The notes: generated by a model from the letters alone, not told the origin. A stretch of DNA of 7,399 nt from Candidatus Ethanoperedens thermophilum (GCA_012910725.1 WNEG01000047.1:1-7399), one strand, 5' to 3'. Shown: positions 1-6,253, numbered from the stretch's first letter. Numbers and translations: made by a program.

Positions 1-80
1 ATAAAAAGGCAAAAAAACATTGATTTATCTAAAAAATAAGTCGCTGCTACAGTAGTTTCCTGTCGCATCTTGATAAAACA

Positions 81-110
81 TAAAAGAGGGGTTTTTTTAT
101 ACTTCCCCTC
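81..110 (-). terminator. Hairpin with T-rich tail after the DUF5320 gene
   Basis: On the minus strand, just past the stop codon of the DUF5320-like gene, GAGGGG (bases 110-105) can pair with CCCCTC (91-86) around a 13-base A-rich loop. The strand then runs into TTTTATGTTTTAT. A GC stem followed by T residues is the form of an intrinsic terminator, and a T-rich run alone can end transcription in archaea. It would close the DsrE-DUF5320 unit. The stem has only six pairs and a long loop, so the call is moderate. Confidence 0.4.
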
Positions 111-116
111 CCCTGT

Positions 117-374
117 TTATTTTTCAAGTTCTTCAAGACGCTTTTTGATTTGTGCCAGTTCTTCTTCTAACATCTTTCGTTCATCTTCTTTTGTGAAGCC
201 TGGTACTGGTGTAAAGCCCTGTACTGGTGCAAATATCTGTGATGCATGTACCACTGGGCCACCTGGTGCCTGGTAGTACGCATGCGGTCCACCGCCACAA
301 CGGCAGGGTCCGATATATTCATAGCCAGAAGGTGCTGTTACTGGTTGGTCATACCATCTTCGTCCATACCACAT
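117..374 (-). CDS. DUF5320-like small protein with CxC motif and C-terminal coiled coil
   Basis: An 85-residue soluble protein with no signal peptide or membrane segment. The N-terminal half is rich in Tyr, Pro and Gly and carries Cys24-Arg-Cys26 followed by a Gly run and His31, a possible metal site. Residues 61-85 (TKEDERKMLEEELAQIKKRL and on) form a charged heptad-like helix. A Gly/Pro-rich head with this kind of acidic-basic tail is what I recall of DUF5320 proteins, which often lie beside Mrp/NBP35-type, NifX-type or DsrE genes in archaea and anaerobic bacteria; their biochemical role is not established. The start is secure: AGGTGA lies 8 bases before the ATG. It begins 32 bases after the DsrE stop, so the two are probably co-transcribed. 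The family assignment is from memory of its pattern. Confidence 0.75.
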   Translation of the reverse strand: MWYGRRWYDQPVTAPSGYEYIGPCRCGGGPHAYYQAPGGPVVHASQIFAPVQGFTPVPGFTKEDERKMLEEELAQIKKRLEELEK

Positions 375-406
375 ATTTTTTTCACCTCTTTTTAATTTAT
401 TTTAGT

Positions 407-727
407 TTAGAAAGTAACAACCTTATCGCTTTTTGTTATCAGGTCATACATATCCTTCATCGTTGACATTGGACACATTTGTGATCCTTCGGATTGTCTA
501 ATTTTCAGACACACGCCGCAGGCAAGTATCTTTCCACCACTATCAACAAATTTTTGCATTTCTTCTGTTACATTGAACATATTTGTATCAAGATGTTCAC
601 ATTCTACGCCTCTGGCAAGAAGGAATATGCTTACTTCGTCGCCTTCTGTTAATGCGAAGTTTCCAAACCTGAATGCATTCCACATTGTTTCGGGGTCATT
701 TGCATAACTCACAATTCCTATTTTCGT
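407..727 (-). CDS. DsrE/DsrF-like sulfur-relay family protein, probable ACG start
   Basis: A small cytoplasmic protein of the DsrE/DsrF/TusD fold, whose better-known members pass persulfide sulfur between proteins. Read from the GTG at 712 it has 101 residues: NDPETMWNAFRFGNFAL, then a hydrophobic strand (VSIFLLARGVEC), a helix, KILACGVCLKIR, and CPMSTMKDMYDLI. Counted from that GTG, Cys65 and Cys68 (CGVC) and Cys80 are the candidate sulfur or metal ligands. The frame stays open five codons further up, giving T-K-I-G-I before V-S-Y, which is the expected first beta strand of the fold. The only good ribosome binding site (GGAG, 740-737) is 9 bases before an ACG codon at 727-725, so I take that as the start (106 residues). 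The GTG at 712 has a poorly spaced AGGA and would delete the strand. DUF5320 follows. The actual sulfur partner is unknown. Confidence 0.8.
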   Translation of the reverse strand, partial: TKIGIVSYANDPETMWNAFRFGNFALTEGDEVSIFLLARGVECEHLDTNMFNVTEEMQKFVDSGGKILACGVCLKIRQSEGSQMCPMSTMKDMYDLITKSDKVVTF

Positions 728-736
728 CTATTGTTT

Positions 737-740
737 CTCC
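737..740 (-). promoter_or_regulatory. Ribosome binding site that decides the DsrE start
   Basis: GGAG on the minus strand (CTCC on the plus strand), in the context CAAAGGAGAAAC. It is 9 bases before the in-frame ACG at 727 and 24 bases before the GTG at 712, so its spacing supports initiation at ACG and not at GTG. An in-frame TAG at 730-728 directly precedes the ACG, so no earlier start is possible. Confidence 0.5.
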
Positions 741-1196
741 TTTGATAAGGTTGTTTATTGTTTTGCAAACAAAGTCTACGATTAAGTACATATGAGTTAA
801 AATAGATAAAGATTTCGGTCAAGCTTATTATTTTTAAATCTGTAAATTGCATCTTCTATTTTTCTATATGCACGATGAATCCTATCGACCAGCTGGAACT
901 ATCCAAAAAACGAATGATTTTCATCATTATCATGGATACAGCACTGGAAAATGATACAGTGCCTGAATTTCAACATCAGGACACATATTTCTTATGTGCT
1001 GCAGGCATGATCTTTTGCAGGTACATGGCATGGAGATGTAGACATTTTCGATTGAGCATTGGGCAGCTTGTGGGAGAATTAGAGAATGCGTCTTGCTCGT
1101 TGCTCGTGCGCAGGAGAAAATAGGGTAGTGTCCCGGTTAAGAATAGTTAATTGAGAAATAAAAAAATTATATTAAAAACAGTATGGAGGGGATAGA
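741..1196. other. Gene-poor stretch with a possible YHS-like relic
   Basis: I see no convincing intact gene here. Bases 758-772 hold a small dyad, TTGTTT-TGC-AAACAA, in the DsrE leader, and bases 799-820 read on the minus strand as CCGAAATCTTTATC, a weak BRE/TATA-like match. An 82-codon plus-strand frame (875-1123) opens with MNPIDQLEL and contains EFQHQDTYFLCAAG, which loosely resembles the second half of a YHS metal-binding domain (pattern like EYxGKTYYFCxAG). The expected DPVCGM half is absent and the rest looks like no protein I know, so it is a relic at best. Bases 1126-1144, TAGTGTCCCGGTTAAGAAT, look like the end of an insertion sequence, but no partner repeat is present. AT-rich sequence at 1151-1175 probably holds the promoter of the next unit. 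Confidence 0.3.
1151..1175 (+). promoter_or_regulatory. Putative BRE/TATA region of the DUF59 relic-methyltransferase-TrmO unit
   Basis: The stretch TTGAGAAATAAAAAAATTAT followed by ATTAA is strongly AT-rich, with a GAAATAAAA part that could serve as BRE plus TATA. A start site about 25 bases downstream would fall near 1183-1190, right before or at the GGAGGGG ribosome binding site at 1185-1191. The match is by composition only, and a second TATA-like core (TTATATTAA, 1167-1175) would place the start slightly too far downstream. Confidence 0.25.
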
Positions 1197-1506
1197 ATGA
1201 TGAGTAAAAAAGATCTCAGAGAAAGATGTTCGCAAGATGTTAGCATAGATAAAACATCCTGCAATTGACAGAACATTACTTGAGTTGGGGATACTTAAAT
1301 GAATAACAATTGAGAATAACAATGTGAAGGTTCTCTTGGCATTTTCTTTCCTGAATAGTTCTATTAAAGAACTACTCATAAGCTTTATACGAGAACCTCT
1401 AAACAAAAAAGATTTAAAGGTCGAGATAGAAACAACAGTGATAAATGAAGAAGAACTACATAAATTTCTAACTATGGAACAAGAAGGTTGGAAAGGCGAT
1501 GTATAA
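1197..1506 (+). pseudogene. Broken MIP18/DUF59-family iron-sulfur assembly gene
   Basis: A perfect ribosome binding site (GGAGGGG, 1185-1191, 5 bases before the ATG) leads into MMSKK. The frame then fails at an A6 run (1206-1211). Removing one A gives a continuous product apart from two stops: MMSKKISEKDVRKMLA, TAG at 1246-1248, IKHPAIDRTLLELGILK, TGA at 1300-1302, ITIENNNVKVLLAF, then a tail ending MEQEGWKGDV with TAA at 1504-1506. The HPAID...LELGI core and the EQEGWKG end fit the DUF59/MIP18 (PaaD/SufT-like) proteins that help load iron-sulfur clusters, and the length of about 100 residues is right for a stand-alone member. Where I expect a Pro-rich FPFPNIPI-like stretch it has FSFLNSSI, as if under relaxed selection. 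It sits at the head of the methyltransferase unit. Recoding or sequence error are alternatives, but three lesions in 310 bases favour true decay. Confidence 0.75.
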
Positions 1507-1534
1507 CCTGCTAAATTGTAAGGAAGGATCAAAG

Positions 1535-2188
1535 ATGTGTGCTTATTATCCAGAGTCAAAGGTTGAAATCAGCGGATTTATTGCGAGATATTACGATATG
1601 TCAATGGATGTGATATCATTAGGAAGCTATTTTTCTATGATTCGAAAAGCTATTCAGTTAATGCATATTAGTCCATCTGACAGAATTCTCGATTTAGGTG
1701 CCGGGACAGGTAGGAATGCATGTTTGATGATGAAGTATCTCTCTACAAATGGAGAGTTGATAGGAATTGACATCTCTAAAGAGATGATCGCCCAGTTTAA
1801 AAAGAGGTGTGCAAGTTTAGCCAATGCTAAAATCGTCAATCAAAGGATTGATAAATCCTTAGCTTATGAAGATGAGTTTAACAAGGCTTTTATCTCTTTT
1901 GTATTGCATGGATTCCCGCAGGAAGTCAGAAGATCAATCATCAGAAATGCCTGTAAGGCATTGAAAAAGCATGGTGAATTTTTCATCCTGGATTACAACG
2001 AGTTTTCACTAAAGGAAATGCCTCTTTATTTAAAGATTCCCTTCAAGTTCATAGAGTGTCCTTATGCATTTGATTTTATTGAAAAGGATTGGCAAAAGAT
2101 ATTAGCCGAAGAGGGATTCAATCGTTTTGAGAAGCATCTTTTTTTTGGTGGATATATAAGGCTCCTCAAGGGGGTGAAAAAATCATGA
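1535..2188 (+). CDS. Class I SAM-dependent methyltransferase (UbiE/Methyltransf_11-like)
   Basis: A soluble 217-residue protein with a Rossmann-type methyltransferase fold. Motif I is LDLGAGTGR (residues 52-60), which binds the SAM methionine part. GIDIS (77-81) ends the second strand and supplies the acidic residue for the ribose. FNKAFISFVLHGFP (115-128) is the fourth strand with its following loop, and ALKKHGEFFILDYNEFS (142-158) the fifth, typical of the UbiE-like group. The C-terminal part (FDFIEKDWQKILAEEGFNRF) is the usual lid and sixth strand. I chose the ATG at 1535 because AAGGAAGG lies 7 bases before it; an upstream in-frame ATG at 1499 overlaps the broken DUF59 gene and lacks a good site. 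The substrate is not readable from the sequence. Its stop overlaps the next start as ATGA, so it is translationally coupled to the TrmO-like protein and may act in the same modification route. Confidence 0.88.
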   Translation: MCAYYPESKVEISGFIARYYDMSMDVISLGSYFSMIRKAIQLMHISPSDRILDLGAGTGRNACLMMKYLSTNGELIGIDISKEMIAQFKKRCASLANAKIVNQRIDKSLAYEDEFNKAFISFVLHGFPQEVRRSIIRNACKALKKHGEFFILDYNEFSLKEMPLYLKIPFKFIECPYAFDFIEKDWQKILAEEGFNRFEKHLFFGGYIRLLKGVKKS

Positions 2189-2991
2189 CAAGGCAATCGA
2201 ATAACCAAAAAGGAGTTGATCCGACTATTGAAAAATTGAAGATATTAATGCCTTACTGGATTAGCCATAATAATCAACATATTCGAGATAATGAGAAGTG
2301 GCTCAGGAAAATAGAGAATATTGGGCTTAAAGATGTGGCTTGCGAGTTAAAAGAGGCTAATAGAATTTTAAAAGAAGCGAATAAACATATTGAATTAGCA
2401 AGTAAAAAGGTAGAAGAAAATAGCATCTCAAGATTGAAAAAAGTACCTGAAACAGAGAAGGTACAAAAAATATCAAAAAAAGTAAAACAAACGAAAGAAA
2501 CTATAAGCTTTGAGTTAAAGCAGATCGGGGTTATTCGAACCCCATATACTGATAATGCACCATATCAGCCAGTGGAAGAGGACGAGGGAGATTTTCGTAT
2601 AGTAGTTGATCCCCAATATATTAATGGAGTCTATAAACTTGACGAATTTCGCTATATCTATGTTGTTTATTATATACATCGTATAAAGCAAGAATGTTCA
2701 ATGATCATATCTCCTCCATGGACAGGCGGTTTAAAGGCAGGCGTGTTTGCCAGCAGGTCACCTGTTCGCCCGAATTGCGTCGGGCTTAGCATTGTTCGTA
2801 TAAAAGGCATCAAAAATAACGAGATTTTAACATCGGGTTTGGATGTATTTGATGGAACTCCATTACTTGATATCAAGCCATATATAAAAGACTTGGATAC
2901 AAAATCTGATGCCAATTATGGTTGGCTCGAAAAAATGGATGACCATAAACATCTTCTTTTACACATCAAAGGGCTTCCTCATGACTATTGA
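2185..2991 (+). CDS. trmO: TrmO/TsaA-family tRNA methyltransferase with extra N-terminal helical domain
   Basis: A 268-residue protein. Residues 110-250 are a TrmO/TsaA domain: KQIGVIRTPY (112-121), ISPPWTGGLKAGVFASRSPV (175-194) continuing into RPNCVGLS, and DGTPLLDIKPY (223-233). In characterised members this beta-barrel SAM enzyme N6-methylates t6A37 in tRNA that reads ACY codons. The common RPNPIG motif is RPNCVG here, which marks a divergent subgroup. Residues 1-107 are not part of TrmO: LMPYWISHNNQHIRDNEKWL, then a long amphipathic helix (50-80) and a Lys/Glu-rich linker. His28 and His32 could bind metal. I recall small archaeal proteins with a similar HWIEHNxxH start but cannot name the family firmly. 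The C-terminus has more His (HKHLLLH). The ATG overlaps the methyltransferase stop. The TrmO fold is certain; tRNA as the substrate is less so. Confidence 0.85.
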   Translation: MTRQSNNQKGVDPTIEKLKILMPYWISHNNQHIRDNEKWLRKIENIGLKDVACELKEANRILKEANKHIELASKKVEENSISRLKKVPETEKVQKISKKVKQTKETISFELKQIGVIRTPYTDNAPYQPVEEDEGDFRIVVDPQYINGVYKLDEFRYIYVVYYIHRIKQECSMIISPPWTGGLKAGVFASRSPVRPNCVGLSIVRIKGIKNNEILTSGLDVFDGTPLLDIKPYIKDLDTKSDANYGWLEKMDDHKHLLLHIKGLPHDY

Positions 2992-3016
2992 GATGGTATA
3001 AACAAGTGCAACTTCA

Positions 3017-3096
3017 TATAACGCGGGCTATACGGCTCGCTCCACTCGCCCAAATTTTGGCTTCGCCAAAACTTCGTATAGCCCGAAACCGTTATA
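3017..3096. repeat. Large imperfect palindrome, attC-like
   Basis: The outer arms TATAACG (3017-3023) and CGTTATA (3090-3096) pair over 7 bases. The inner arms CGGGCTATACG (3024-3034) and CGTATAGCCCG (3075-3085) pair over 11, with a 4-base one-sided bulge AAAC (3086-3089). Inside lies a second perfect hairpin, TTTTGGC-TTC-GCCAAAA (3055-3071). Overall length, an AAC...GTT frame at the ends, an asymmetric bulge and an internal variable hairpin resemble integron attC sites, in particular the Vibrio type with TATAAC/GTTAT ends. The boxes do not match the strict RYYYAAC/GTTRRRY consensus. It begins 26 bases after the trmO stop. Other possibilities are a REP-like or MITE-like element. Confidence 0.6.
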
Positions 3097-3244
3097 AAAA
3101 CGAGGCAGGCGGTGAATTCTATATCAAGGCCCCCTCTTTGACCCCGGCTACCTGATCCCAGAACTCCCAAACAAGCATCCTATTCTCCATAGGTTTGCTC
3201 TCGTACTTGCAGGATACGTTTTGCTAACAAAGAGAAGGAAATAG
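3093..3244 (+). pseudogene. Decayed C-terminal end of a membrane-anchored secreted protein
   Basis: Two plus-strand frames join into one plausible protein tail. The first gives YKNEAGGEFYIKAPS (3093-3137) and then fails. The next frame gives DPGYLIPELPN (3140-3172), KHPILHR, and FALVLAGYVLLTKRRK before TAG at 3242-3244. A Pro-Glu motif followed by one hydrophobic helix of about 15 residues and a final basic cluster is the layout of archaeal PEF-CTERM-type sorting and anchoring tails on exported proteins. No start, signal peptide or upstream body exists, and the attC-like palindrome abuts it on the left. It is a fragment needing one frameshift to read, so this is an inference from a short match. 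Confidence 0.35.
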
Positions 3245-3378
3245 GAAGTGGAAGAAGAAAAACTTAATCATATCGAGTGCTTGACAATTGCCCTGATTGG
3301 CATCGCTTTTCAGTCTGCTGACGAAATAAGAGGTCGTCATGAAATAACCTCCGCAACTTTGAATCCATAAAAGTTTCC

Positions 3379-3443
3379 AACCACGAGATACACAGATCTC
3401 CACGAGATTAAACTTGTGATAATATTCTCGTAATCTCGTGGTT
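3379..3443. repeat. CCACGAGAT repeat cluster with competing hairpins
   Basis: CCACGAGAT occurs twice in direct orientation (3381-3389 and 3400-3408) and once inverted (ATCTCGTGG, 3433-3441). AACCACGAGAT (3379-3389) pairs with ATCTCGTGGTT (3433-3443) over 11 bases. CCACGAGATTA (3400-3410) pairs with TAATCTCGTGG (3431-3441), also over 11. The two hairpins exclude each other. It lies between the secreted-protein relic and the end of the dikinase gene, with no known gene around it; the rest of 3245-3515 shows nothing I recognise. It looks like a dispersed intergenic repeat, though a role in transcript ends cannot be excluded. Confidence 0.55.
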
Positions 3444-3515
3444 TCAATTTTTTTGAGTTCCACGATTGGGTATGTTATTTCGTTACACACTCCAAGGTTA
3501 CAGAGCTTTTAAAAA

Positions 3516-6164
3516 TCACCTTTTGAGTGCTGCATGTGCTGCTGCAATGCGTGCTATTGGTATTCTGAATGGAGAGCAGCTTACATAGTCAAGTCCTATG
3601 CGATCTGCAAATTCGATCGATGCAGGATCGCCCCCATGCTCACCACAGATGCCAAGTTTGATGTTCGGATTGGTTTTTTTCCCTTTTTCAATAGCAATTT
3701 CCATAAGCACTCCGACGCCTCCCTGGTCAATTGTTACAAAAGGATCGCTTGGTAGTATGCCTTTATCGACGTACTCCGGGAGGAACTTTCCTGCATCATC
3801 TCTGCTCAATCCAAAGGTTGTCTGCGTGAGGTCGTTAGTTCCAAAGCTGAAAAAGTCTGCTTCTGCTGCAATTTCATCAGCGGTGATAGCTGCTCGTGGA
3901 AGCTCTATCATGGTTCCGATGAGATAGTCAAGCTTAAAACCCTCGCGTTCCATTACTTTACTTGCTGTCTGGATAACATGCCGTTTGGTTATCTCAAGCT
4001 CTTTAACGTGTCCTACCAGGGGTATCATAACTTCTGGCATGACGGATTCTCCATCTTTTATAAGTTCTGCTGCTGCCTCAAATATCGCCTGCACCTGCAT
4101 GTTGTAGATTTCCGGATAAGTAATCCCAAGTCTGCATCCTCTGTGCCCCAGCATCGGATTAAATTCATCAAGGTTTTCAACACGCGTTTTAAGCTTTTCA
4201 AGTTGTTTAAGCTCTTCATTTTCGATATTTTTTGTTTTGAGTATGGTTATTTTTTCAAGCAAATCTTCGTGTTTGGGTAAAAACTCATGAAGCGGCGGAT
4301 CAAGAAGGCGTATGGTTACTGGAAGCCCGGCCATCACTTTAAATATCCCTTTAAAGTCCTCTCTCTGGAATTCTAACAACTTTTCAAGAGGTGCCCTTCT
4401 CTCTTCACTGGTTTCTGCAAGTATCATCTCCTGTACGATTTCTATGCGTCCCTCTCCAAAAAACATGTGCTCTGTGCGACATAGTCCGATTCCTTCTGCC
4501 CCAAAGCCGAGAGCAATTTCTGCATCGTGTGGAGTATCTGCATTGGTACGCACTCCAAGACTCTGCACTTCATCTGCCCATGAAAGTATTTTTTTAAAGT
4601 TTCTAGTGACTTCGGGATCGACGAGTCTTGCTTCACCTTTTATTACCTCGCCAGTTGAACCATTAAGAGTGATGTAATCACCTTCTTTTAACACAAGGTC
4701 ATCGATAGTCAGTGTTTTATTTGCCGCATCTACTGAGATTTCACCACAACCTGCGATACAGGGCTTGCCTATGCCTCTTGCAACCACTGCTGCATGAGAG
4801 GTCATGCCGCCTCTGGTGGTGAGAATGCCTGAAGCAGCATACATGCCACCGATATCCTCCGGGGAAGTCTCGGCTCGTACAAGTATTAGCTTCTCAGATG
4901 CACCAAGCTCTTCAGCACGTTCTGCTGTAAACACGATTTTTCCAACAGCGGCACCAGGGGAAGCTGGCAAGCCTTTTGCAATTGCATCAACTGGTGAAGC
5001 TGGGTCTATCATCGGGTGCAACAGCTGGTCAAGTTGTTCTGGTTTTATACGCAAAACTGCCGTCTTTTTATCAATCAAACCCTCTTTAACCATGTCTACT
5101 GCTATGTTAATAGCTGCTTTTGCCGTACGCTTACCAGTACGCGTCTGAAGCATGTAGAGCTTTCCATCCTGTACCGTAAACTCGATGTCCTGCACGTCTT
5201 TAAAGTGTGCTTCGAGTTTCTTGTAGATCGATTCAAGCTGGCTATAGATTACCGGCATGCTCTTTTTCAGGTCTTCGATAGGGTGTGGTGTTCTGATGCC
5301 TGCAACCACATCCTCGCCCTGTGCATTGATCAGGTACTCACCAAAGAAACGTTTTTCACCAGTTGCAGGGTCTCTTGTAAATGCAACACCAGTTCCCGAA
5401 TTCTCTCCCATGTTTCCAAAAACCATGGATTGCACGTTGACAGCCGTACCCCAGTGTTCAGGAATATTATTGATATGGCGATACTTGGTAGCACGCCTGT
5501 TGTTCCATGAATTGAACACTGCATCAATTGCCATCCACAATTGTTGTTTTGGATCCTGTGGAAACTCATTTCCTGTCTCTTCTCTGACAAGCCTCTTGAA
5601 TTCACCAATCAACTCTTTCAATGCATCAACGGTAAGTTCATTGTCCAGTTTAACACCAAGTGAATCCTTTTTTGCAAACAGTATTTTTTCAAATTTATCG
5701 TGTTCAATGCCGAGCACCACATCGCCAAACATGGTGATGAAGCGGCGATAACTATCATAGGCAAATCGCTCATTGTTTGTTTTTCTAATAAGTCCTGTGA
5801 TGGTATCATCATTTAAGCCAAGATTGAGTACGGTATCCATCATACCTGGCATTGACGCAGGTGCACCGGAGCGGATAGAAAGCAGCATTGGGTCTTTGCT
5901 ATCTCCAAACTTCCTTCCAGTGATTGTTTCAAGTCTTTTAAGGTTCTCACCCACTTGTTCTTTTACACCGGAAGGATACTGCTTGTTATTAGCGTAATAG
6001 GTTTTGCACACCCCTGTAGTGATAGTAAAACCCGGTGGCACCGGGATACCAATATTTGCCATCTCTGCTAGATTTGCTCCTTTACTGCCAAGCAGTTCCT
6101 TCATTGAAGCATTTCCTTCAGCATTACCATTTCCAAAGAAATATATAAACTTCTCTGATAACAT
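3516..6164 (-). CDS. ppdK: Pyruvate, phosphate dikinase
   Basis: An 882-residue cytoplasmic enzyme, the full length of the prokaryotic family, interconverting pyruvate + ATP + phosphate and phosphoenolpyruvate + AMP + diphosphate. The N-terminal ATP-grasp part begins VYFFGNG-like (FIYFFGNGNAEGNAS), with GSKGANLAEM (27-36), PVPPGFTIT (41-49), SIRSGAPASMPGMMDTVLNL (96-115) and GTGVAFTRDPATGE (257-270). The swivelling phosphohistidine domain has TTRGGMTSHAAVVARG (449-464), with catalytic His457. The C-terminal TIM barrel has IRLLDPPLHEFLP (618-630), FGTNDLTQTTFGLSRDD (774-790) and GICGEHGGDP (838-847), with catalytic Cys840. Thr455, two residues before the histidine, is where plant regulatory protein acts; nothing here suggests that control. 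The start matches the family and has only a weak GGG before it. It is divergent from the FAH-family gene. In an anaerobe it could serve gluconeogenesis or energy-saving glycolysis. Confidence 0.98.
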   Translation of the reverse strand: MLSEKFIYFFGNGNAEGNASMKELLGSKGANLAEMANIGIPVPPGFTITTGVCKTYYANNKQYPSGVKEQVGENLKRLETITGRKFGDSKDPMLLSIRSGAPASMPGMMDTVLNLGLNDDTITGLIRKTNNERFAYDSYRRFITMFGDVVLGIEHDKFEKILFAKKDSLGVKLDNELTVDALKELIGEFKRLVREETGNEFPQDPKQQLWMAIDAVFNSWNNRRATKYRHINNIPEHWGTAVNVQSMVFGNMGENSGTGVAFTRDPATGEKRFFGEYLINAQGEDVVAGIRTPHPIEDLKKSMPVIYSQLESIYKKLEAHFKDVQDIEFTVQDGKLYMLQTRTGKRTAKAAINIAVDMVKEGLIDKKTAVLRIKPEQLDQLLHPMIDPASPVDAIAKGLPASPGAAVGKIVFTAERAEELGASEKLILVRAETSPEDIGGMYAASGILTTRGGMTSHAAVVARGIGKPCIAGCGEISVDAANKTLTIDDLVLKEGDYITLNGSTGEVIKGEARLVDPEVTRNFKKILSWADEVQSLGVRTNADTPHDAEIALGFGAEGIGLCRTEHMFFGEGRIEIVQEMILAETSEERRAPLEKLLEFQREDFKGIFKVMAGLPVTIRLLDPPLHEFLPKHEDLLEKITILKTKNIENEELKQLEKLKTRVENLDEFNPMLGHRGCRLGITYPEIYNMQVQAIFEAAAELIKDGESVMPEVMIPLVGHVKELEITKRHVIQTASKVMEREGFKLDYLIGTMIELPRAAITADEIAAEADFFSFGTNDLTQTTFGLSRDDAGKFLPEYVDKGILPSDPFVTIDQGGVGVLMEIAIEKGKKTNPNIKLGICGEHGGDPASIEFADRIGLDYVSCSPFRIPIARIAAAHAALKR

Positions 6165-6184
6165 GAACCCTACATGTGTTTTTA

Positions 6185-6224
6185 ATTATTAATATGTTTT
6201 GGGGAAAAGCTTTTCTCATATAAT
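6185..6224. promoter_or_regulatory. Divergent promoter region with central 12-base dyad
   Basis: Between ppdK and the FAH gene, ATTATTAATAT (6185-6195) reads on the minus strand as ATATTAATAAT. It lies about 25 bases before the dikinase ATG, so that messenger may be leaderless or nearly so. On the plus strand CATATAATGA (6217-6226) is a second TATA-like box serving the FAH gene; it also reads as a bacterial -10 box (TATAAT). Between the two lies a perfect palindrome, GAAAAGCTTTTC (6204-6215), well placed for a regulator controlling both genes. All this is by position and motif only. Confidence 0.35.
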
Positions 6225-6253
6225 GAATGGTTAACGAATCTTGATAATCAACT

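Noticed and set aside
758..772. TTGTTT-TGC-AAACAA dyad in the DsrE leader as an operator
   Set aside because: The arms are short and AT-rich, expected by chance at this composition; noted only inside the gap description.
1499..1534. Upstream ATG extending the methyltransferase by 12 residues
   Set aside because: It has no ribosome binding site and overlaps the DUF59 stop, whereas AAGGAAGG sits correctly before the ATG at 1535.
1167..1559. Minus-strand 130-codon frame
   Set aside because: It lies opposite the DUF59 relic, whose plus-strand protein resemblance explains the sequence; the antisense product is Ser/Leu/Ile-rich with no domain.
3017..3096. Palindrome as a rho-independent terminator for trmO
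   Set aside because: The stem is long and bulged and is followed by ATAAAAACGAGG, without a T-run on the plus strand.
3379..3443. CCACGAGAT copies as a CRISPR array
   Set aside because: Only 9-base units in mixed orientation with unequal short spacing; no regular repeat-spacer structure.
3224..3490. Minus-strand 88-codon frame across the CCACGAGAT repeats
   Set aside because: Its sequence is mostly translated repeat and low-complexity Phe-rich tail, with no family resemblance or ribosome binding site.
5016..5751. Long open frames antisense to the dikinase (two of 164 codons and several shorter ones)
   Set aside because: They mirror the codon pattern of a highly conserved gene on the other strand, contain no recognisable domain and have no ribosome binding site.
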